Positions 1 through 8,799 are shown, counted from the stretch's first letter. The stretch is 39,356 nt of DNA from Polyangiaceae bacterium (GCA_029941785.1 JAPYTK010000012.1:1-39356); one strand, 5' to 3'. The notes: generated by a model not told the origin, from the sequence alone. Numbers and translations: made by a program.

Positions 1-726
1 CCCCCGCCCTCAGCAGCTGCGCCGGTTTCGTCGGCTCCTGCGGCCGGTGGATTGACGGCACCGGCGCCGCTTCCGTCCGGCGACCTCGGCCAGCCGGTGG
101 CCGCTCGCCAGCTTCAGGAAGCGGAAGACGAAGATAGCGGCCGAGGGCTCAGTTGGTTCTATTTGGACGCCGAGGGTGGCTACCAATTCGTCAGTCTCGA
201 GACCTTCGACGTGGATGTGTCGAATCTCACCGCCGGCTTCATCAAGGATGAGGCGAGTGGCGCGTTCGTCGGGGCCGGGCTTGGGCTGCGTCTCGTGTTT
301 CTGACCATTGGGCCACGCGCGCGCGTCGGTTTCTTCCAGGACTGGCAGCTCTACAGTATCGGTGGGCAAATGGGTTTTCGCTTTCCGCTCGGGCGAATTG
401 AACCGCACGCTTCGATCGGAGTCGGATATTCGGCCCTGGGTAACGTCGCCGGTGCACTAAAAGGGCTCGAAAACTCCGTCAGGATCCGCGGTTTCGACGT
501 GCGGGCCAGCGGTGGCTTGGATTTGTTTCCCACGACCTGGTTGTCCGTCGGTGGTGGCGTGAGTTGGGAGTTTTTGGCCCTCACGCGGCCGGGCGTGTCA
601 ATCGACGACCTCAACGCTCAGCCGACTGCTGATCTCAGCGCTGCTCAGGAGCAGGTGCTCGCGGCCGAAGGGTCGGGATACGGCACTGCAATCACTGTGA
701 GTGGTCGCCTCGGGTTTCACTTATAG
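1..726 (+). CDS. Outer-membrane beta-barrel-like protein, 5' truncated
   Basis: The reading frame is open from the first base, so the true start lies outside the window. A TTG at 52 is an in-frame start-like codon but sits inside a Pro/Ala/Ser-rich stretch that continues upstream, so I do not take it as the start. The visible protein is a low-complexity Pro/Ala linker, then alternating hydrophobic and polar strands rich in Gly and aromatic residues (for example GLGLRLVF, ASIGVGYSALG, VSGRLGFHL), as in small outer-membrane barrels. It ends in Leu after a typical final strand rather than the usual Phe. I do not recognise a named family. A gene of unknown membrane protein follows 8 bp after the stop. 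Outer-membrane location is inferred from composition only. Confidence 0.6.
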   Translation, partial: PPPSAAAPVSSAPAAGGLTAPAPLPSGDLGQPVAARQLQEAEDEDSGRGLSWFYLDAEGGYQFVSLETFDVDVSNLTAGFIKDEASGAFVGAGLGLRLVFLTIGPRARVGFFQDWQLYSIGGQMGFRFPLGRIEPHASIGVGYSALGNVAGALKGLENSVRIRGFDVRASGGLDLFPTTWLSVGGGVSWEFLALTRPGVSIDDLNAQPTADLSAAQEQVLAAEGSGYGTAITVSGRLGFHL

Positions 727-734
727 ATCCCATC

Positions 735-1919
735 ATGTCTGTATCGATGTGGCTCCTTGCGGTCGTTTCGATCCTCCTGCCGATCGGTGTGAGTATGTGG
801 TTGGCTTTTCGGTCGACCTTGAAAGCGGCCGTGCCGATGCTGGTCGCGACCGCGGCGACCGGCGGTGTGGGCTACTTGTTGGTCTACGCCCTGCGGACCC
901 TCGTGGAACACTGGGCGAAACTCGACATGGCAGCGGCGGATGGCGGCGGTGCTGCAGGGTTGCTCTACGTGCTGCTCATCGTCGCGCCCGTGCAGCTAGC
1001 GGTTGTCGTGTCTGCGATGGTGCCTTGGTGGCGTCTGCGGCGCAGCCGAAGCGAGCGTGGCTTCACAAGCAAGCAAGAGACGCTCGATGCCGTGGCTTTT
1101 GCCGTCGCCGTGGCGCTCGGATTTGCTAGCACGCGCACCGGCGTAGGTCTGATCATTCGCGCGAGTGAATGGCTCGATGTGCTTCGTGGATTGGTCGCGA
1201 TACCGACCTTCACCTTGCTTTGCGGCCTGTGGGGATTCGCGCTTGGGCGTAATCCAGGTTCGGGTTTGCGGAGTCCCAAGTTCCGCGCCACCTGGCTCGG
1301 CACCGTCATTCTCGCGGCGGCTACCGAGCAGATGATCTTTCACCGCGGCGGCATCGCGCTGCTCGCCGTGCTCCCCTTGCTCTTGTGCTTGCTCTTGTTG
1401 GCGTGGCTACTGTGGCGCGATGTTGTCAGGCGCGACGATCAGCCACGGTCGACACGGTTCAGTTCCCTGTCCGTCGCACCGAGCGCCTCCTTGGCTTCAT
1501 TGCAGGAGGCTTTTCGACGCCGCCAGCAGCCGCTGACCTTGCGCTGGATTAGCCTCGGGGTCTTGGTGACAAGCGGCATGATGACGGCGGGATTGGCTGT
1601 CGCGATAGGCACCGGCCGACAACTCGGCATCGACTTCGCTGTCGTGGATCGAGTCGATGCAGGCGCCCGTGCCTTGGTTCCGCTCCTGTTGCTTGGAACG
1701 GGGGGACTGGCCGCGTTTCCGGGGGCGGGCTACCTACTTGCCCGCGCTTCGGGTACGCGCAGTGTCATCGAGCCAGCGCTCGCGGCGGCTCTCACCATCG
1801 TCTTGGTGATGGTCGTGATGGGCATGGCCGAGCCCACCTCCATCGTGTTCGCTATCGCCTTCGCGCCGATCGCGTTTGCCTTGAGCTGCATCGGCGCCTG
1901 GTTCGGCCTCGCGGATTAG
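735..1919 (+). CDS. Polytopic inner-membrane protein of unknown function
   Basis: A 394-residue protein made almost entirely of hydrophobic segments; I count roughly nine or ten possible membrane spans, the first at about residues 4-26. Short basic loops separate the spans, and there is one longer polar cytoplasm-like stretch around residues 235-270. No catalytic motif stands out. It begins 8 bp after the preceding barrel gene on the same strand, so the two are probably co-transcribed. No clear Shine-Dalgarno sequence precedes the ATG, which fits coupling to the upstream gene. I do not recognise the family; a membrane-embedded enzyme or a transporter are both possible. Confidence 0.65.
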   Translation: MSVSMWLLAVVSILLPIGVSMWLAFRSTLKAAVPMLVATAATGGVGYLLVYALRTLVEHWAKLDMAAADGGGAAGLLYVLLIVAPVQLAVVVSAMVPWWRLRRSRSERGFTSKQETLDAVAFAVAVALGFASTRTGVGLIIRASEWLDVLRGLVAIPTFTLLCGLWGFALGRNPGSGLRSPKFRATWLGTVILAAATEQMIFHRGGIALLAVLPLLLCLLLLAWLLWRDVVRRDDQPRSTRFSSLSVAPSASLASLQEAFRRRQQPLTLRWISLGVLVTSGMMTAGLAVAIGTGRQLGIDFAVVDRVDAGARALVPLLLLGTGGLAAFPGAGYLLARASGTRSVIEPALAAALTIVLVMVVMGMAEPTSIVFAIAFAPIAFALSCIGAWFGLAD

Positions 1920-1961
1920 CTCCAGCCGGTGACCTGCCGGGACAACGGTCGGTCACAAATC

Positions 1962-3083
1962 TCAAGCCGTCTTGACGTGTTTCTTTCCGTCTTCGTCTTC
2001 GTCTTCGTCTTCGTTTTCGTCCGCGCCACTGAGCTCCTCGCGCAGTGTCTTGAGGATTCGGCGTGCCTCACGCGAGAGTTCGCGCGGCACATCGACCTGG
2101 ATGACGACGTGTAGTGCACCGCGGCCGGGACCATTGACGCTCGGTGTACCTTTCCCGGCGATCGTGATGATGGTGCCGGGTTGGGTTCCCGCTTCGATCG
2201 AGACCTCGTGGTCGCTGCCACCGATAAGCTCGATCGTCATCGAGTCGCCGAGTGCGGCGGCTGGATAGGAGATCGTGCGGCGCGTGATGAGATCGTCGCC
2301 CTGTCGCTCGAAGATAGGGTGTGCTTCGAGGGCGACATCCACATAGAGATGACCGGGCGGCCCTCCCGAGGTGCTCGGTAGTCCTTGGCCTGCGACTCGC
2401 AGTCGGTGGCCTTGGTCGATGCCGGGCGGAAAGGTGACGCTCACCTTGCGTGTGGCCTCTGTCCAGCCCGCTCCGTCACAGGTGTGACATGGATCGTCGA
2501 TGACGCTGCCTTCGCCTCCGCAGGAGGGACAGGGTTGCGTGAATACGACGAAGCCTCGACCTGTGGAGACCTGACCGGCCCCTGCGCACGTGGCGCAGCG
2601 TTTGGGCCTCGATCCTGGCTTTGCGCCGGAGCCTTCGCAGGTTTCGCATTGGGTCGGGGCGTGGAGCTCGATCTCCTTCTTGCAACCGAGGATGGCCTCC
2701 TCGAGGCTGAGGGCTTGGGTCACGCCCATGTCGCGACCTCGCCTCGCGCGCGATGCCTGCCTCGAGCCGCCGCCAAATCCACCCCCAAAGAAGTCTGAGA
2801 AGATGTCCTGAAAGTGTGAAAAGATGTCGCCCTGGAAGCCTGCGCCGGCGCCGCCTTCCAAGCCGGCGTGCCCGAATTGATCGTATCGTTGCCGCTTCTG
2901 GTCGTCACTCAGGACTTGGTATGCTTCCGTAACCGACTTGAATTGGCTTTCGGCTTCGTCGTCCCCTTGATTGCGGTCGGGATGGAACTGCAGAGCTAAC
3001 TTCTTGTAAGCTTTGCGTATTTCACCGGTCGAGGCTTCGCGGCCGACCCCTAGAACGTCGTAGTAATCCTGTTTTCCGCTCAT
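1962..3083 (-). CDS. dnaJ: Chaperone DnaJ
   Basis: Hsp40 co-chaperone that stimulates DnaK ATPase and delivers unfolded clients. The 373-residue protein has an N-terminal J domain with HPD at residues 34-36, a Gly/Phe-rich linker (about 70-105), four CxxCxGxG zinc-finger repeats (CETCEGSG, CATCAGAG, CPSCGGEG, CHTCDGAG) and the two C-terminal beta domains: a full-length type I DnaJ. I chose the ATG at 3083 because the family begins directly at the J domain; the open frame runs 25 codons further upstream over the promoter. Unusual is an acidic tail of alternating Glu/Asp before a basic end, encoded by CGTCTT repeats. No dnaK or grpE is nearby. A consensus-like promoter (3112-3139) lies directly upstream. 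Confidence 0.95.
   Translation of the reverse strand: MSGKQDYYDVLGVGREASTGEIRKAYKKLALQFHPDRNQGDDEAESQFKSVTEAYQVLSDDQKRQRYDQFGHAGLEGGAGAGFQGDIFSHFQDIFSDFFGGGFGGGSRQASRARRGRDMGVTQALSLEEAILGCKKEIELHAPTQCETCEGSGAKPGSRPKRCATCAGAGQVSTGRGFVVFTQPCPSCGGEGSVIDDPCHTCDGAGWTEATRKVSVTFPPGIDQGHRLRVAGQGLPSTSGGPPGHLYVDVALEAHPIFERQGDDLITRRTISYPAAALGDSMTIELIGGSDHEVSIEAGTQPGTIITIAGKGTPSVNGPGRGALHVVIQVDVPRELSREARRILKTLREELSGADENEDEDEDEDGKKHVKTA
1988..2011. repeat. Hexanucleotide tandem repeat (CGTCTT)4 in the dnaJ 3' end
   Basis: Four perfect copies of CGTCTT, followed by a degenerate fifth copy (CGTTTT). On the coding strand they encode the Glu-Asp alternation in the acidic DnaJ tail. Unit length is a multiple of three, so slippage would change tail length without a frameshift. 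Confidence 0.85.
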
Positions 3084-3111
3084 GGCGCTCGTCTCGCTCT
3101 GGTCCTGGAAG

Positions 3112-3139
3112 AAATTAAGTCGGCCTTGCTGGCTGTCAA
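3112..3139 (-). promoter_or_regulatory. Candidate sigma-70-type promoter of dnaJ
   Basis: On the minus strand, a perfect -35 TTGACA (3134-3139) is followed after 16 bp by TAATTT (3112-3117) as a -10-like element. The predicted start would lie about 20 bp upstream of the dnaJ ATG. The region is distinctly more AT-rich than its surroundings. Confidence 0.55.
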
Positions 3140-3141
3140 GT

Positions 3142-3170
3142 TCGCGTGACCTGTACAAACGTCGCGTGAC
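3142..3170. promoter_or_regulatory. Pair of 9-bp direct repeats upstream of the dnaJ -35 element
   Basis: TCGCGTGAC occurs at 3142-3150 and again at 3162-3170, exactly 20 bp (two helical turns) apart. On the minus strand the repeats sit immediately upstream of the TTGACA box, where tandem monomers of an activator or response regulator often bind. The second copy abuts the stop codon of the methyltransferase-like gene. No regulator can be named. Confidence 0.45.
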
Positions 3171-4550
3171 TTACTTGTGTTGCATGGTCGCAATCGTGGC
3201 CTGGGCTGCTGTGAGGGCCTCGGCGAGTGCGTCGTGGTCACTGCCCGCGTCGCGATATTCGGACAGTTCGCTTTCCATGGCGGCGAGTTTCCATTGAGCG
3301 GCGTGCAGATCGGCCTCGTAGCGTGCCGTGCGCTCGTCGGGGGCTGTCTCGGGTGGTGCGTCCCGAGTCGTCGCGGCTTGCAGTTCTTTGGCGAGGGCGC
3401 GGCCGACCCGTTCACTTTCTTGGAGAACTCCTTCGATGGATTGAATCTTCTCAGCGCGCTCCTTGAGCGCAGCTTCGAGGCGCACCAAATCGGTCATTGC
3501 CTCGGGGTCGTCGGCTGCTCCGGCTGGCGTGCACGTCGCGAGGGCCTCTTGCGCGGTTTGTAGCTTCGCCTCGAGTGAGTCTACTTGGGAGGCGATCTCT
3601 TCGAGGTCGGCGATCCGCTCGAACAGCTGATCGAACTCTTGTTGGTCGACGTGGTCGTCGTGTTCCTCTTGGCGCTTGCGGTCTTCGTCGGAGGCGGCAT
3701 TGAGTTCGGCCTCGAGTTCCGCGACCCGGGCCGCGAGCTGGGTCGCGTTGTCTTGCCGATCGCGAGCGAGCCGCTCGTATCGGGCGAGTTGAGCTTTGAG
3801 TTTGTCGACCTCGTCTCGCTGGGCGGCCTCGTTCTGCGCGCTGGTCGCGGGTTGGGCTTCGTCTGCCCTCGCGGCAGCCGTATGCTCTTCGATGGGCCCG
3901 GGGAGTTGAACCAGGGTGTAAGGATCGAGTTCGATGCTCGCCCCGCTGGCCGCGGCGATGAAGTGAGTAGGCTCGGCGGTTTGGCTCATCAAGGAGCTAT
4001 CGATCGTCACCGGTGGCTCGTTCTCGGCGGCAAAATCGGCGATCGTGGCTCCAGAGAAGCTGGCTTGTCCTAGCATCTTGACGTGCTCGAAGCGTGTGGC
4101 GACCAAGTCGTACAGCTCGTAGTAGCCCATCGGCTCGTCGCGATCGTCGGGGGCGTTGCGGATCCCGAAAAACACGAGTCCCCGCTGGCCTACCAAGCTC
4201 TCGACGAGAGCGACGACCGACTCGGCGTCATCGAAGAGCCCCAGCTCGGGCACGATGGCAACATCGAAGGCTCCCTCGCGGAAGTCGAGGTCGTCTTCGA
4301 GTACATTAAAACTAATGCGCGCGCTGTGGGCCTTACGTGTGGCCTCCGCCACGCTCGTGGCGACCCGCTCCGCCTCGGGGTCGTACGCGTGGATGCGTCG
4401 CCCCGCGAGCGCCGCGAGCTGCTCGGCGAGTCCGTTGCGACAGTTGCCAATGAGAGCCACACGGCGACCGTCCACGTGCGAGGCGACGTAAGCACCGAGC
4501 ACCGTCGCAGGGTGCAAGTCTGTCGAGGACGCAGTCATAAGAGTGGCCAT
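3171..4550 (-). CDS. Methyltransferase-like domain fused to a long coiled coil
   Basis: A 459-residue protein. Residues about 15-200 read as a Rossmann-type class I SAM-binding fold: a first strand and glycine loop (VALIGNCRNG, residues 31-40), an acidic residue at the end of the next strand (IHAYDPE), and a later FDVAIVPELGLFDD stretch matching the post-II/motif IV area. The canonical GxGxG loop is degenerate, so catalytic activity is uncertain. Residues about 235-459 are heptad-rich coiled coil with many Glu, Ala, Leu, Gln and Arg. It starts 27 bp after the HAD phosphatase gene on the same strand and is probably co-transcribed. The role is unknown; the coiled coil suggests a scaffold or polar-localised protein. 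Confidence 0.65.
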   Translation of the reverse strand: MATLMTASSTDLHPATVLGAYVASHVDGRRVALIGNCRNGLAEQLAALAGRRIHAYDPEAERVATSVAEATRKAHSARISFNVLEDDLDFREGAFDVAIVPELGLFDDAESVVALVESLVGQRGLVFFGIRNAPDDRDEPMGYYELYDLVATRFEHVKMLGQASFSGATIADFAAENEPPVTIDSSLMSQTAEPTHFIAAASGASIELDPYTLVQLPGPIEEHTAAARADEAQPATSAQNEAAQRDEVDKLKAQLARYERLARDRQDNATQLAARVAELEAELNAASDEDRKRQEEHDDHVDQQEFDQLFERIADLEEIASQVDSLEAKLQTAQEALATCTPAGAADDPEAMTDLVRLEAALKERAEKIQSIEGVLQESERVGRALAKELQAATTRDAPPETAPDERTARYEADLHAAQWKLAAMESELSEYRDAGSDHDALAEALTAAQATIATMQHK

Positions 4551-4577
4551 GGTGATAGGTCGCGCCGGCCCAGTTGT

Positions 4578-5240
4578 CTACTGGCTTTGGTCGGTCAAGC
4601 CCAGCAAGGAGCTCGCTTCGTGGAGGTTGTCGACGACGTGAGGCGTCAGTCGAGCGAAGCGCTGTGGCTCGTCTTCCGGAACGGCGATCACCCTCATTTG
4701 GGCCGCCACGCCTGCTCTGACGCCCGCGATGGAGTCCTCGAGCACGACGCATTGCCGTGGAGGAGCCCCGAGCCGTTCAGCCGTGCGCAAGAAAATGTCG
4801 GGAGCCGGTTTTGGCTCCGGGACGTCAACTCCGCTCATCAAGATGTCGAAGGAATGGCGCATGGCGACCTGATCGAGCACGGCGTGGATGAGGTGGGTGG
4901 GCGAGGAGGAGGCTACCGCCAAGCGCATCCCTCGCGCTCTGGCCGCGCCGACGAGCTCTTCGCATCCGGGCTTGAGGTGGATTTCGGCCTGTCGAGCCAC
5001 GAAGTCCCGTTGAAGCAGTCGGACTCCTTCCTCGACGCTGATCGTCAGCCCGAGCTGTTCTCGCATCGTGGAGATGACGTGCTCGAGGCCCTTGCCCACG
5101 CAGCTGCGTGCCCGATCTTCGCTCCATTCTATGCCGTGAGCGTGAGCGAAGGATTGCTCGACGCGCCACCAGACGGGCTCGCTGTCGACAATGAGGCCAT
5201 CCATGTCGAAGATGAGGGCGTCATATTGAGTGATAGGCAC
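4578..5240 (-). CDS. HAD-superfamily phosphatase, HxpB/beta-phosphoglucomutase-like
   Basis: A subfamily IA HAD hydrolase, 220 residues from the GTG at 5240. Motif I is FDMDGLIVDS with nucleophile Asp12 and acid/base Asp14; motif II is the AVASSS segment; the motif III Lys is in PEPKPAPDIF; motif IV is VLEDS. A helical cap lies between motifs I and II. This fits a cytoplasmic, Mg-dependent sugar-phosphate phosphatase or phosphomutase; the start resembles hexitol phosphatase HxpB, but substrate cannot be read from sequence. I chose the GTG at 5240 because the family starts within about ten residues of motif I. An ATG at 5294 would add 18 residues and overlap the divergent peptidase start. The first gene of the HAD/methyltransferase pair. 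Confidence 0.8.
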   Translation of the reverse strand: MPITQYDALIFDMDGLIVDSEPVWWRVEQSFAHAHGIEWSEDRARSCVGKGLEHVISTMREQLGLTISVEEGVRLLQRDFVARQAEIHLKPGCEELVGAARARGMRLAVASSSPTHLIHAVLDQVAMRHSFDILMSGVDVPEPKPAPDIFLRTAERLGAPPRQCVVLEDSIAGVRAGVAAQMRVIAVPEDEPQRFARLTPHVVDNLHEASSLLGLTDQSQ

Positions 5241-5292
5241 GATGGGATTGTGCCAGCTAGGATGTGCCTCGCGCAATCTGCGCGGACTGACC

Positions 5293-6933
5293 ATGCGATT
5301 TGATCCACGAGCGGCACTGTTCTTCGTCATCGTCGCGGTGGCCGGCTTGGTAGGCGAGGCGCTTCGCGTCCCAGCCGTCGTCTCTGCGAACGCGCCGGAC
5401 GCCGCGTTTTCGGGTGCACGTGCTTTCGCTCAGCTCGAGGTGCTGTTGCGCGAGCGCCTGCCTCATCCCGTGGGTAGCCCCGCGAATGCCGAGGTTCGCA
5501 GGCGGATCGTCCGACGCCTTCGCGAACTTGGTTACGCTTCCGACGTGCAGACGGTGCGGTCGTGTGCCCGTGGACCTTGTGTTTCTCTTCACAATTTGGT
5601 CATCGTGGTTCCCGACGTATCGGGGCAGCGACCTTCCGTTGACCATCCTGCCGTGATGTTGACTGCGCACTACGATTCGGTGCCGACAGGCCCAGGTGTG
5701 GCGGACGACGGTGCGGGCGTGGCGACTTTGCTCGAGATCGCTCGTGCGATCCGGCATCGTCCGCGGTTTAACCGCCCTCTGATCTTGTTGTTTTCCGATG
5801 GCGAAGAGCACGGGCTTCTCGGCGCCCAGGCTTTCGTCGCGCAGCATCCCTTAGCCCGCGCGGTAGATGTGGTCATCAATCTCGAAGCACGGGGAACGGG
5901 CGGCCCGAGCATGATGTTCGAAACCGCCGGCGACAATGCGGCCCTCATCCAGACCATGTCGGAGTCCGTGCCCCGCCCGGTGACGACCTCGCTCTTTGCA
6001 CTTGTGTACCGCAAGATGCCCAATGACACGGATCTGTCGGTGTACGAGCGGGAGGGTATGCGAGGTTACAATTTCGCGTTCATTCGGCACGTCGAGAACT
6101 ACCACACTCCGCGCGACGATCTCGACCATCTCGATCGCGGGAGCTTGCAGCATCACGGGGACAACGCACTGTCGTTGTTGGACAAGATTGGACGGTCCTC
6201 CGCAACAGGCCGAGATGGACACGCGGTGTGGTTCGATGTTCTCGGGCGTTTCGTCGTTTGGTGGCCCCTGAGCTGGACGGTGCCGTTCGCGTTGTCGGCG
6301 TTGGCCCTGTTGGGGATTTTTTGTCGTCGTGTGCATGTTGCCGGTAGATTCCAAGCCGCTCATTGGCGTCAGGCGGCTTGGAGCGCGGCGAAGATGTCGT
6401 CCGCGATGCTGTGTCTCGTGGGTTTGCTGGCATGGGTCGTTTTCCTTGGTGGCTTGCGGGTGGCGCCGCCGGTGATGCTCAGTGCGCTGGCGACCGCCGC
6501 CCTGGTCTGCGTGTGGGGCATGCGTTGTCTCAGTTCGCAGTCCTATCCCCTGCGGCTTGCGGCCTACTGGGCGATTCACGCTCTTCTCGGTCTTCTCACG
6601 GCGCTTGTCGCGCCGGAGGCTAGCTATCTGTTCGTCGTACCGGCAGCGGTCGCGGCGGTGGCTTTTTTTGTGCTGCGGCCCGAGGAGAGTTCCTCGCGGG
6701 GCTGGCGTGCGACCATCGTGACGTCCTTGCCGCTTCTGGCGACGGCCGTATTGTGGTTGCCCATGGTCATCGGTTTCCGGGACGCCCTTGACGTGATGGC
6801 CATGCCCTTCGTCGCAGCAGCGGCGGTGCCGGTGTTCGGTAGCCTCATCCCCGTGATGCCCTTGCGAGGTCGGGAGGCGTGGAAGGTTGCAAGGTTACTG
6901 CTGCTGGTCTTTTGCGTTGGCTTGTTTTTCTGA
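5293..6933 (+). CDS. Membrane-anchored M28-family metallopeptidase
   Basis: A 546-residue protein with an N-terminal signal anchor (about residues 6-33), an extracytoplasmic di-zinc M28 peptidase domain and a C-terminal block of about six or seven membrane spans (from about residue 325). Likely zinc and catalytic residues are visible: His126 in TAHYD, Asp138 in VADDGAG, the Glu171/Glu172 pair in SDGEEHG, Glu198 in INLEARG and His271 in ENYHTPRDD. The plan resembles eukaryotic ER metallopeptidase 1 and bacterial M28 homologues, implying an aminopeptidase facing the periplasm. The ATG at 5293 gives a normal signal anchor; upstream in-frame codons lack a ribosome site. It is divergent from the HAD gene and overlaps the convergent 609-residue gene by 39 bp at its 3' end. 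Confidence 0.87.
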   Translation: MRFDPRAALFFVIVAVAGLVGEALRVPAVVSANAPDAAFSGARAFAQLEVLLRERLPHPVGSPANAEVRRRIVRRLRELGYASDVQTVRSCARGPCVSLHNLVIVVPDVSGQRPSVDHPAVMLTAHYDSVPTGPGVADDGAGVATLLEIARAIRHRPRFNRPLILLFSDGEEHGLLGAQAFVAQHPLARAVDVVINLEARGTGGPSMMFETAGDNAALIQTMSESVPRPVTTSLFALVYRKMPNDTDLSVYEREGMRGYNFAFIRHVENYHTPRDDLDHLDRGSLQHHGDNALSLLDKIGRSSATGRDGHAVWFDVLGRFVVWWPLSWTVPFALSALALLGIFCRRVHVAGRFQAAHWRQAAWSAAKMSSAMLCLVGLLAWVVFLGGLRVAPPVMLSALATAALVCVWGMRCLSSQSYPLRLAAYWAIHALLGLLTALVAPEASYLFVVPAAVAAVAFFVLRPEESSSRGWRATIVTSLPLLATAVLWLPMVIGFRDALDVMAMPFVAAAAVPVFGSLIPVMPLRGREAWKVARLLLLVFCVGLFF

Positions 6934-8724
6934 GCGTGCGGGCACGACCGCGAGCGCGTGACCGGCCCCGTCGATTCGCACAGCATAAAGCTGCTCGTCG
7001 ACATCCTGGATCACCAACAACGCGAGCCCGTCCGCGGTGATGAGACGCATGCTCAGGGGACTGTAGCTCGGATCGTCCAGGAGAATTTGGTCGCGCGCCT
7101 GGCCCATGTTGCTGATCTTGTCCAGGCGTAGCCGCAGCGGCGCTTTGGGCTCCGACCACACGAGCAGAAGTTGCTCGCCCACCGCTGCCACTGCGCCCCG
7201 TCCCTCGGCGAGACCGGGCAAGCCCTTGACCAGGCTTCGCTCGCAGCGCTCTGGGTCGCATCGCCAGACCGTCACGTCTGCTCCCGCCCGTTGAGTCAAC
7301 ATCGCGCTGGTGCCGTGGCAACTCAAACTGACTGCACCGCTGGCCGTGCCGACGTCGATGGGGCTGGCAGCAACCTGATCGAGCCACACGAGGGTATGGC
7401 GCTTCGCTTGGTCTTTCGTCTTGAACAGCAGCGCGCGTCCCGACTCGCTTTTGCACTGTGCTTCGTAGAGCGAACCACTCGGTAGTTGACCGAGTGGTTG
7501 CCGGGGCAGCACGCGTCGCTTTTGCATGTCGATGGCCAGGGACCACAACACGTCATGCTTCTCCTTGCCTTCGCCTTGGGTGTGCCACCAAAGCAGTCGA
7601 TCGGATTGGAGGCGCGCGTTGGCGTCGGTGGGTATGCGGAGGCGGTGATTACGAGGGGGGCGCGCAAGCTGGAATTGCACGAGCCGATGGCTCTGCACGT
7701 CGTTTGCCTTGTTGAGTCGCGCGTACAAGATGTTCGTCGCCCCGCTGCGTTTGACGAAAGCCTGCGCGCCGGTGAACCGTGGGCGCCAGATCCGCTGTCC
7801 GGTGACGGCGTCATACAGACCGTCTGCACCGTCGTCCCTGCGAGCGTAGATCAGGTCGACGCCGCCTGCCTCCGCTTCGGTGAGCGTGAGGGTGCGTGGT
7901 TTTGGGAGCGGGATGTAGGCTTCTCGACACGTTGCTGTTTGCCAGCGGGAGACCGATTCCGCGCTTGTATTTTCGCCTTCCAGAGCCTCTCGAACCGTCG
8001 AATGAAAGTGGCACAAAGTGCCGTCTGCGAGCAGAAGGCGGAGCCGCTGGTTGTCGTCGATACGGTACTGCGCGGTGTCGAGCTGTCCCGTCCGTCCCAT
8101 CGCGCGCAACGTTCCTCGCTTGAGGAGCGCGGGCTGGCTGATCGGGGCGCGTGCGGGTTGCGCGCCATGACCCCTCTTCGAGGCGGCGACGACGGCGTGT
8201 CGGGGCAGCGGCAACGATGCCCCTCTCAGCGAGGTCCACAACTTATCGACTGCTCGGCCGCGTTCTTCGAAGTCGCGCATCTCGAGCGCAGCACGCGACG
8301 ACGGCAGATGGCCAAATTGTGTTCGTGCGCTGAAGGTCGAGGTGGCCTCATCGAGTTGCTGAGCGTGCCCAAGGCAGCGGGCCGGCCAGTCCGCCTTCGG
8401 TGCGGTGAACGCGATGGCCCGCATGCGCTTGCTGGGTCGTTCTCCAGTGCGCAATCCATTCCCCAAGAGGCAGACGCGGAGCGATTCCCAAGCGTCGGCG
8501 ACGGATTGCCGGTTCGCCCGGGCCTTGACCCGCCCGGTCACGAACCAGGCACCGCCGCTCAGCACGGCGATCAAGCCTATCGATAGGGCGACGCGTGCGA
8601 CAGTCCGTGCACGGCGCATGACGAACAGGCTCGTGCGCTTCGGGAGCTCCACAGCCCGAGGGTCCGTCACTTCGCTTTCGGTTGGGTGGTCGTCGACCAC
8701 ACGTTGGCTTTCGGGTTGGCTCAC
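6895..8724 (-). CDS. Single-span membrane protein with large extracytoplasmic domain, kinase-linked
   Basis: A 609-residue protein starting at a GTG preceded by AGAGGA on the minus strand, which fixes the start. Residues 1-35 are hydrophilic and cytoplasmic, residues about 40-60 form one membrane span after an Arg-rich stretch, and the remaining 540 or so residues are polar and should face the periplasm. The periplasmic part has many short beta-like segments with repeated W/L/V patterns, compatible with a propeller-type fold, but I see no named domain. It follows the Ser/Thr kinase gene by 75 bp on the same strand, so it may be a sensor, effector or substrate of that kinase. Its last 13 codons overlap the 3' end of the M28 peptidase gene. 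Confidence 0.7.
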   Translation of the reverse strand: MSQPESQRVVDDHPTESEVTDPRAVELPKRTSLFVMRRARTVARVALSIGLIAVLSGGAWFVTGRVKARANRQSVADAWESLRVCLLGNGLRTGERPSKRMRAIAFTAPKADWPARCLGHAQQLDEATSTFSARTQFGHLPSSRAALEMRDFEERGRAVDKLWTSLRGASLPLPRHAVVAASKRGHGAQPARAPISQPALLKRGTLRAMGRTGQLDTAQYRIDDNQRLRLLLADGTLCHFHSTVREALEGENTSAESVSRWQTATCREAYIPLPKPRTLTLTEAEAGGVDLIYARRDDGADGLYDAVTGQRIWRPRFTGAQAFVKRSGATNILYARLNKANDVQSHRLVQFQLARPPRNHRLRIPTDANARLQSDRLLWWHTQGEGKEKHDVLWSLAIDMQKRRVLPRQPLGQLPSGSLYEAQCKSESGRALLFKTKDQAKRHTLVWLDQVAASPIDVGTASGAVSLSCHGTSAMLTQRAGADVTVWRCDPERCERSLVKGLPGLAEGRGAVAAVGEQLLLVWSEPKAPLRLRLDKISNMGQARDQILLDDPSYSPLSMRLITADGLALLVIQDVDEQLYAVRIDGAGHALAVVPARSEKQANAKDQQQ

Positions 8725-8799
8725 CGTCCTCTTAGGTAGCGAGCTGTGCAGGTCCGAGGCAAGAAAACCGCGGTCTTGGCGGGGTGTGGGCGACTCGGG

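Noticed and set aside
1929-1956. GTGACC...GGTCAC inverted repeat as a terminator between convergent genes
   Set aside because: Only six base pairs with a 16-base loop and no T-run follow it, so it is too weak to call.
4083-5303. A long open frame of 406 codons on the plus strand
   Set aside because: It lies antisense to the HAD phosphatase and methyltransferase-like genes, both of which have clear family motifs. Its translation has no domain-like character; it is an effect of high GC content.
8012-8024. GGCAC-N3-GTGCC palindrome and TGGCAC as a sigma-54 element
   Set aside because: It lies inside the coding region of the single-span protein gene and lacks GC at the -12 spacing.
7486-8586. 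A 366-codon open frame on the plus strand
   Set aside because: Antisense to the 609-residue single-span protein, which has a proper GTG start with ribosome site and a membrane span. The antisense frame shows none of these.
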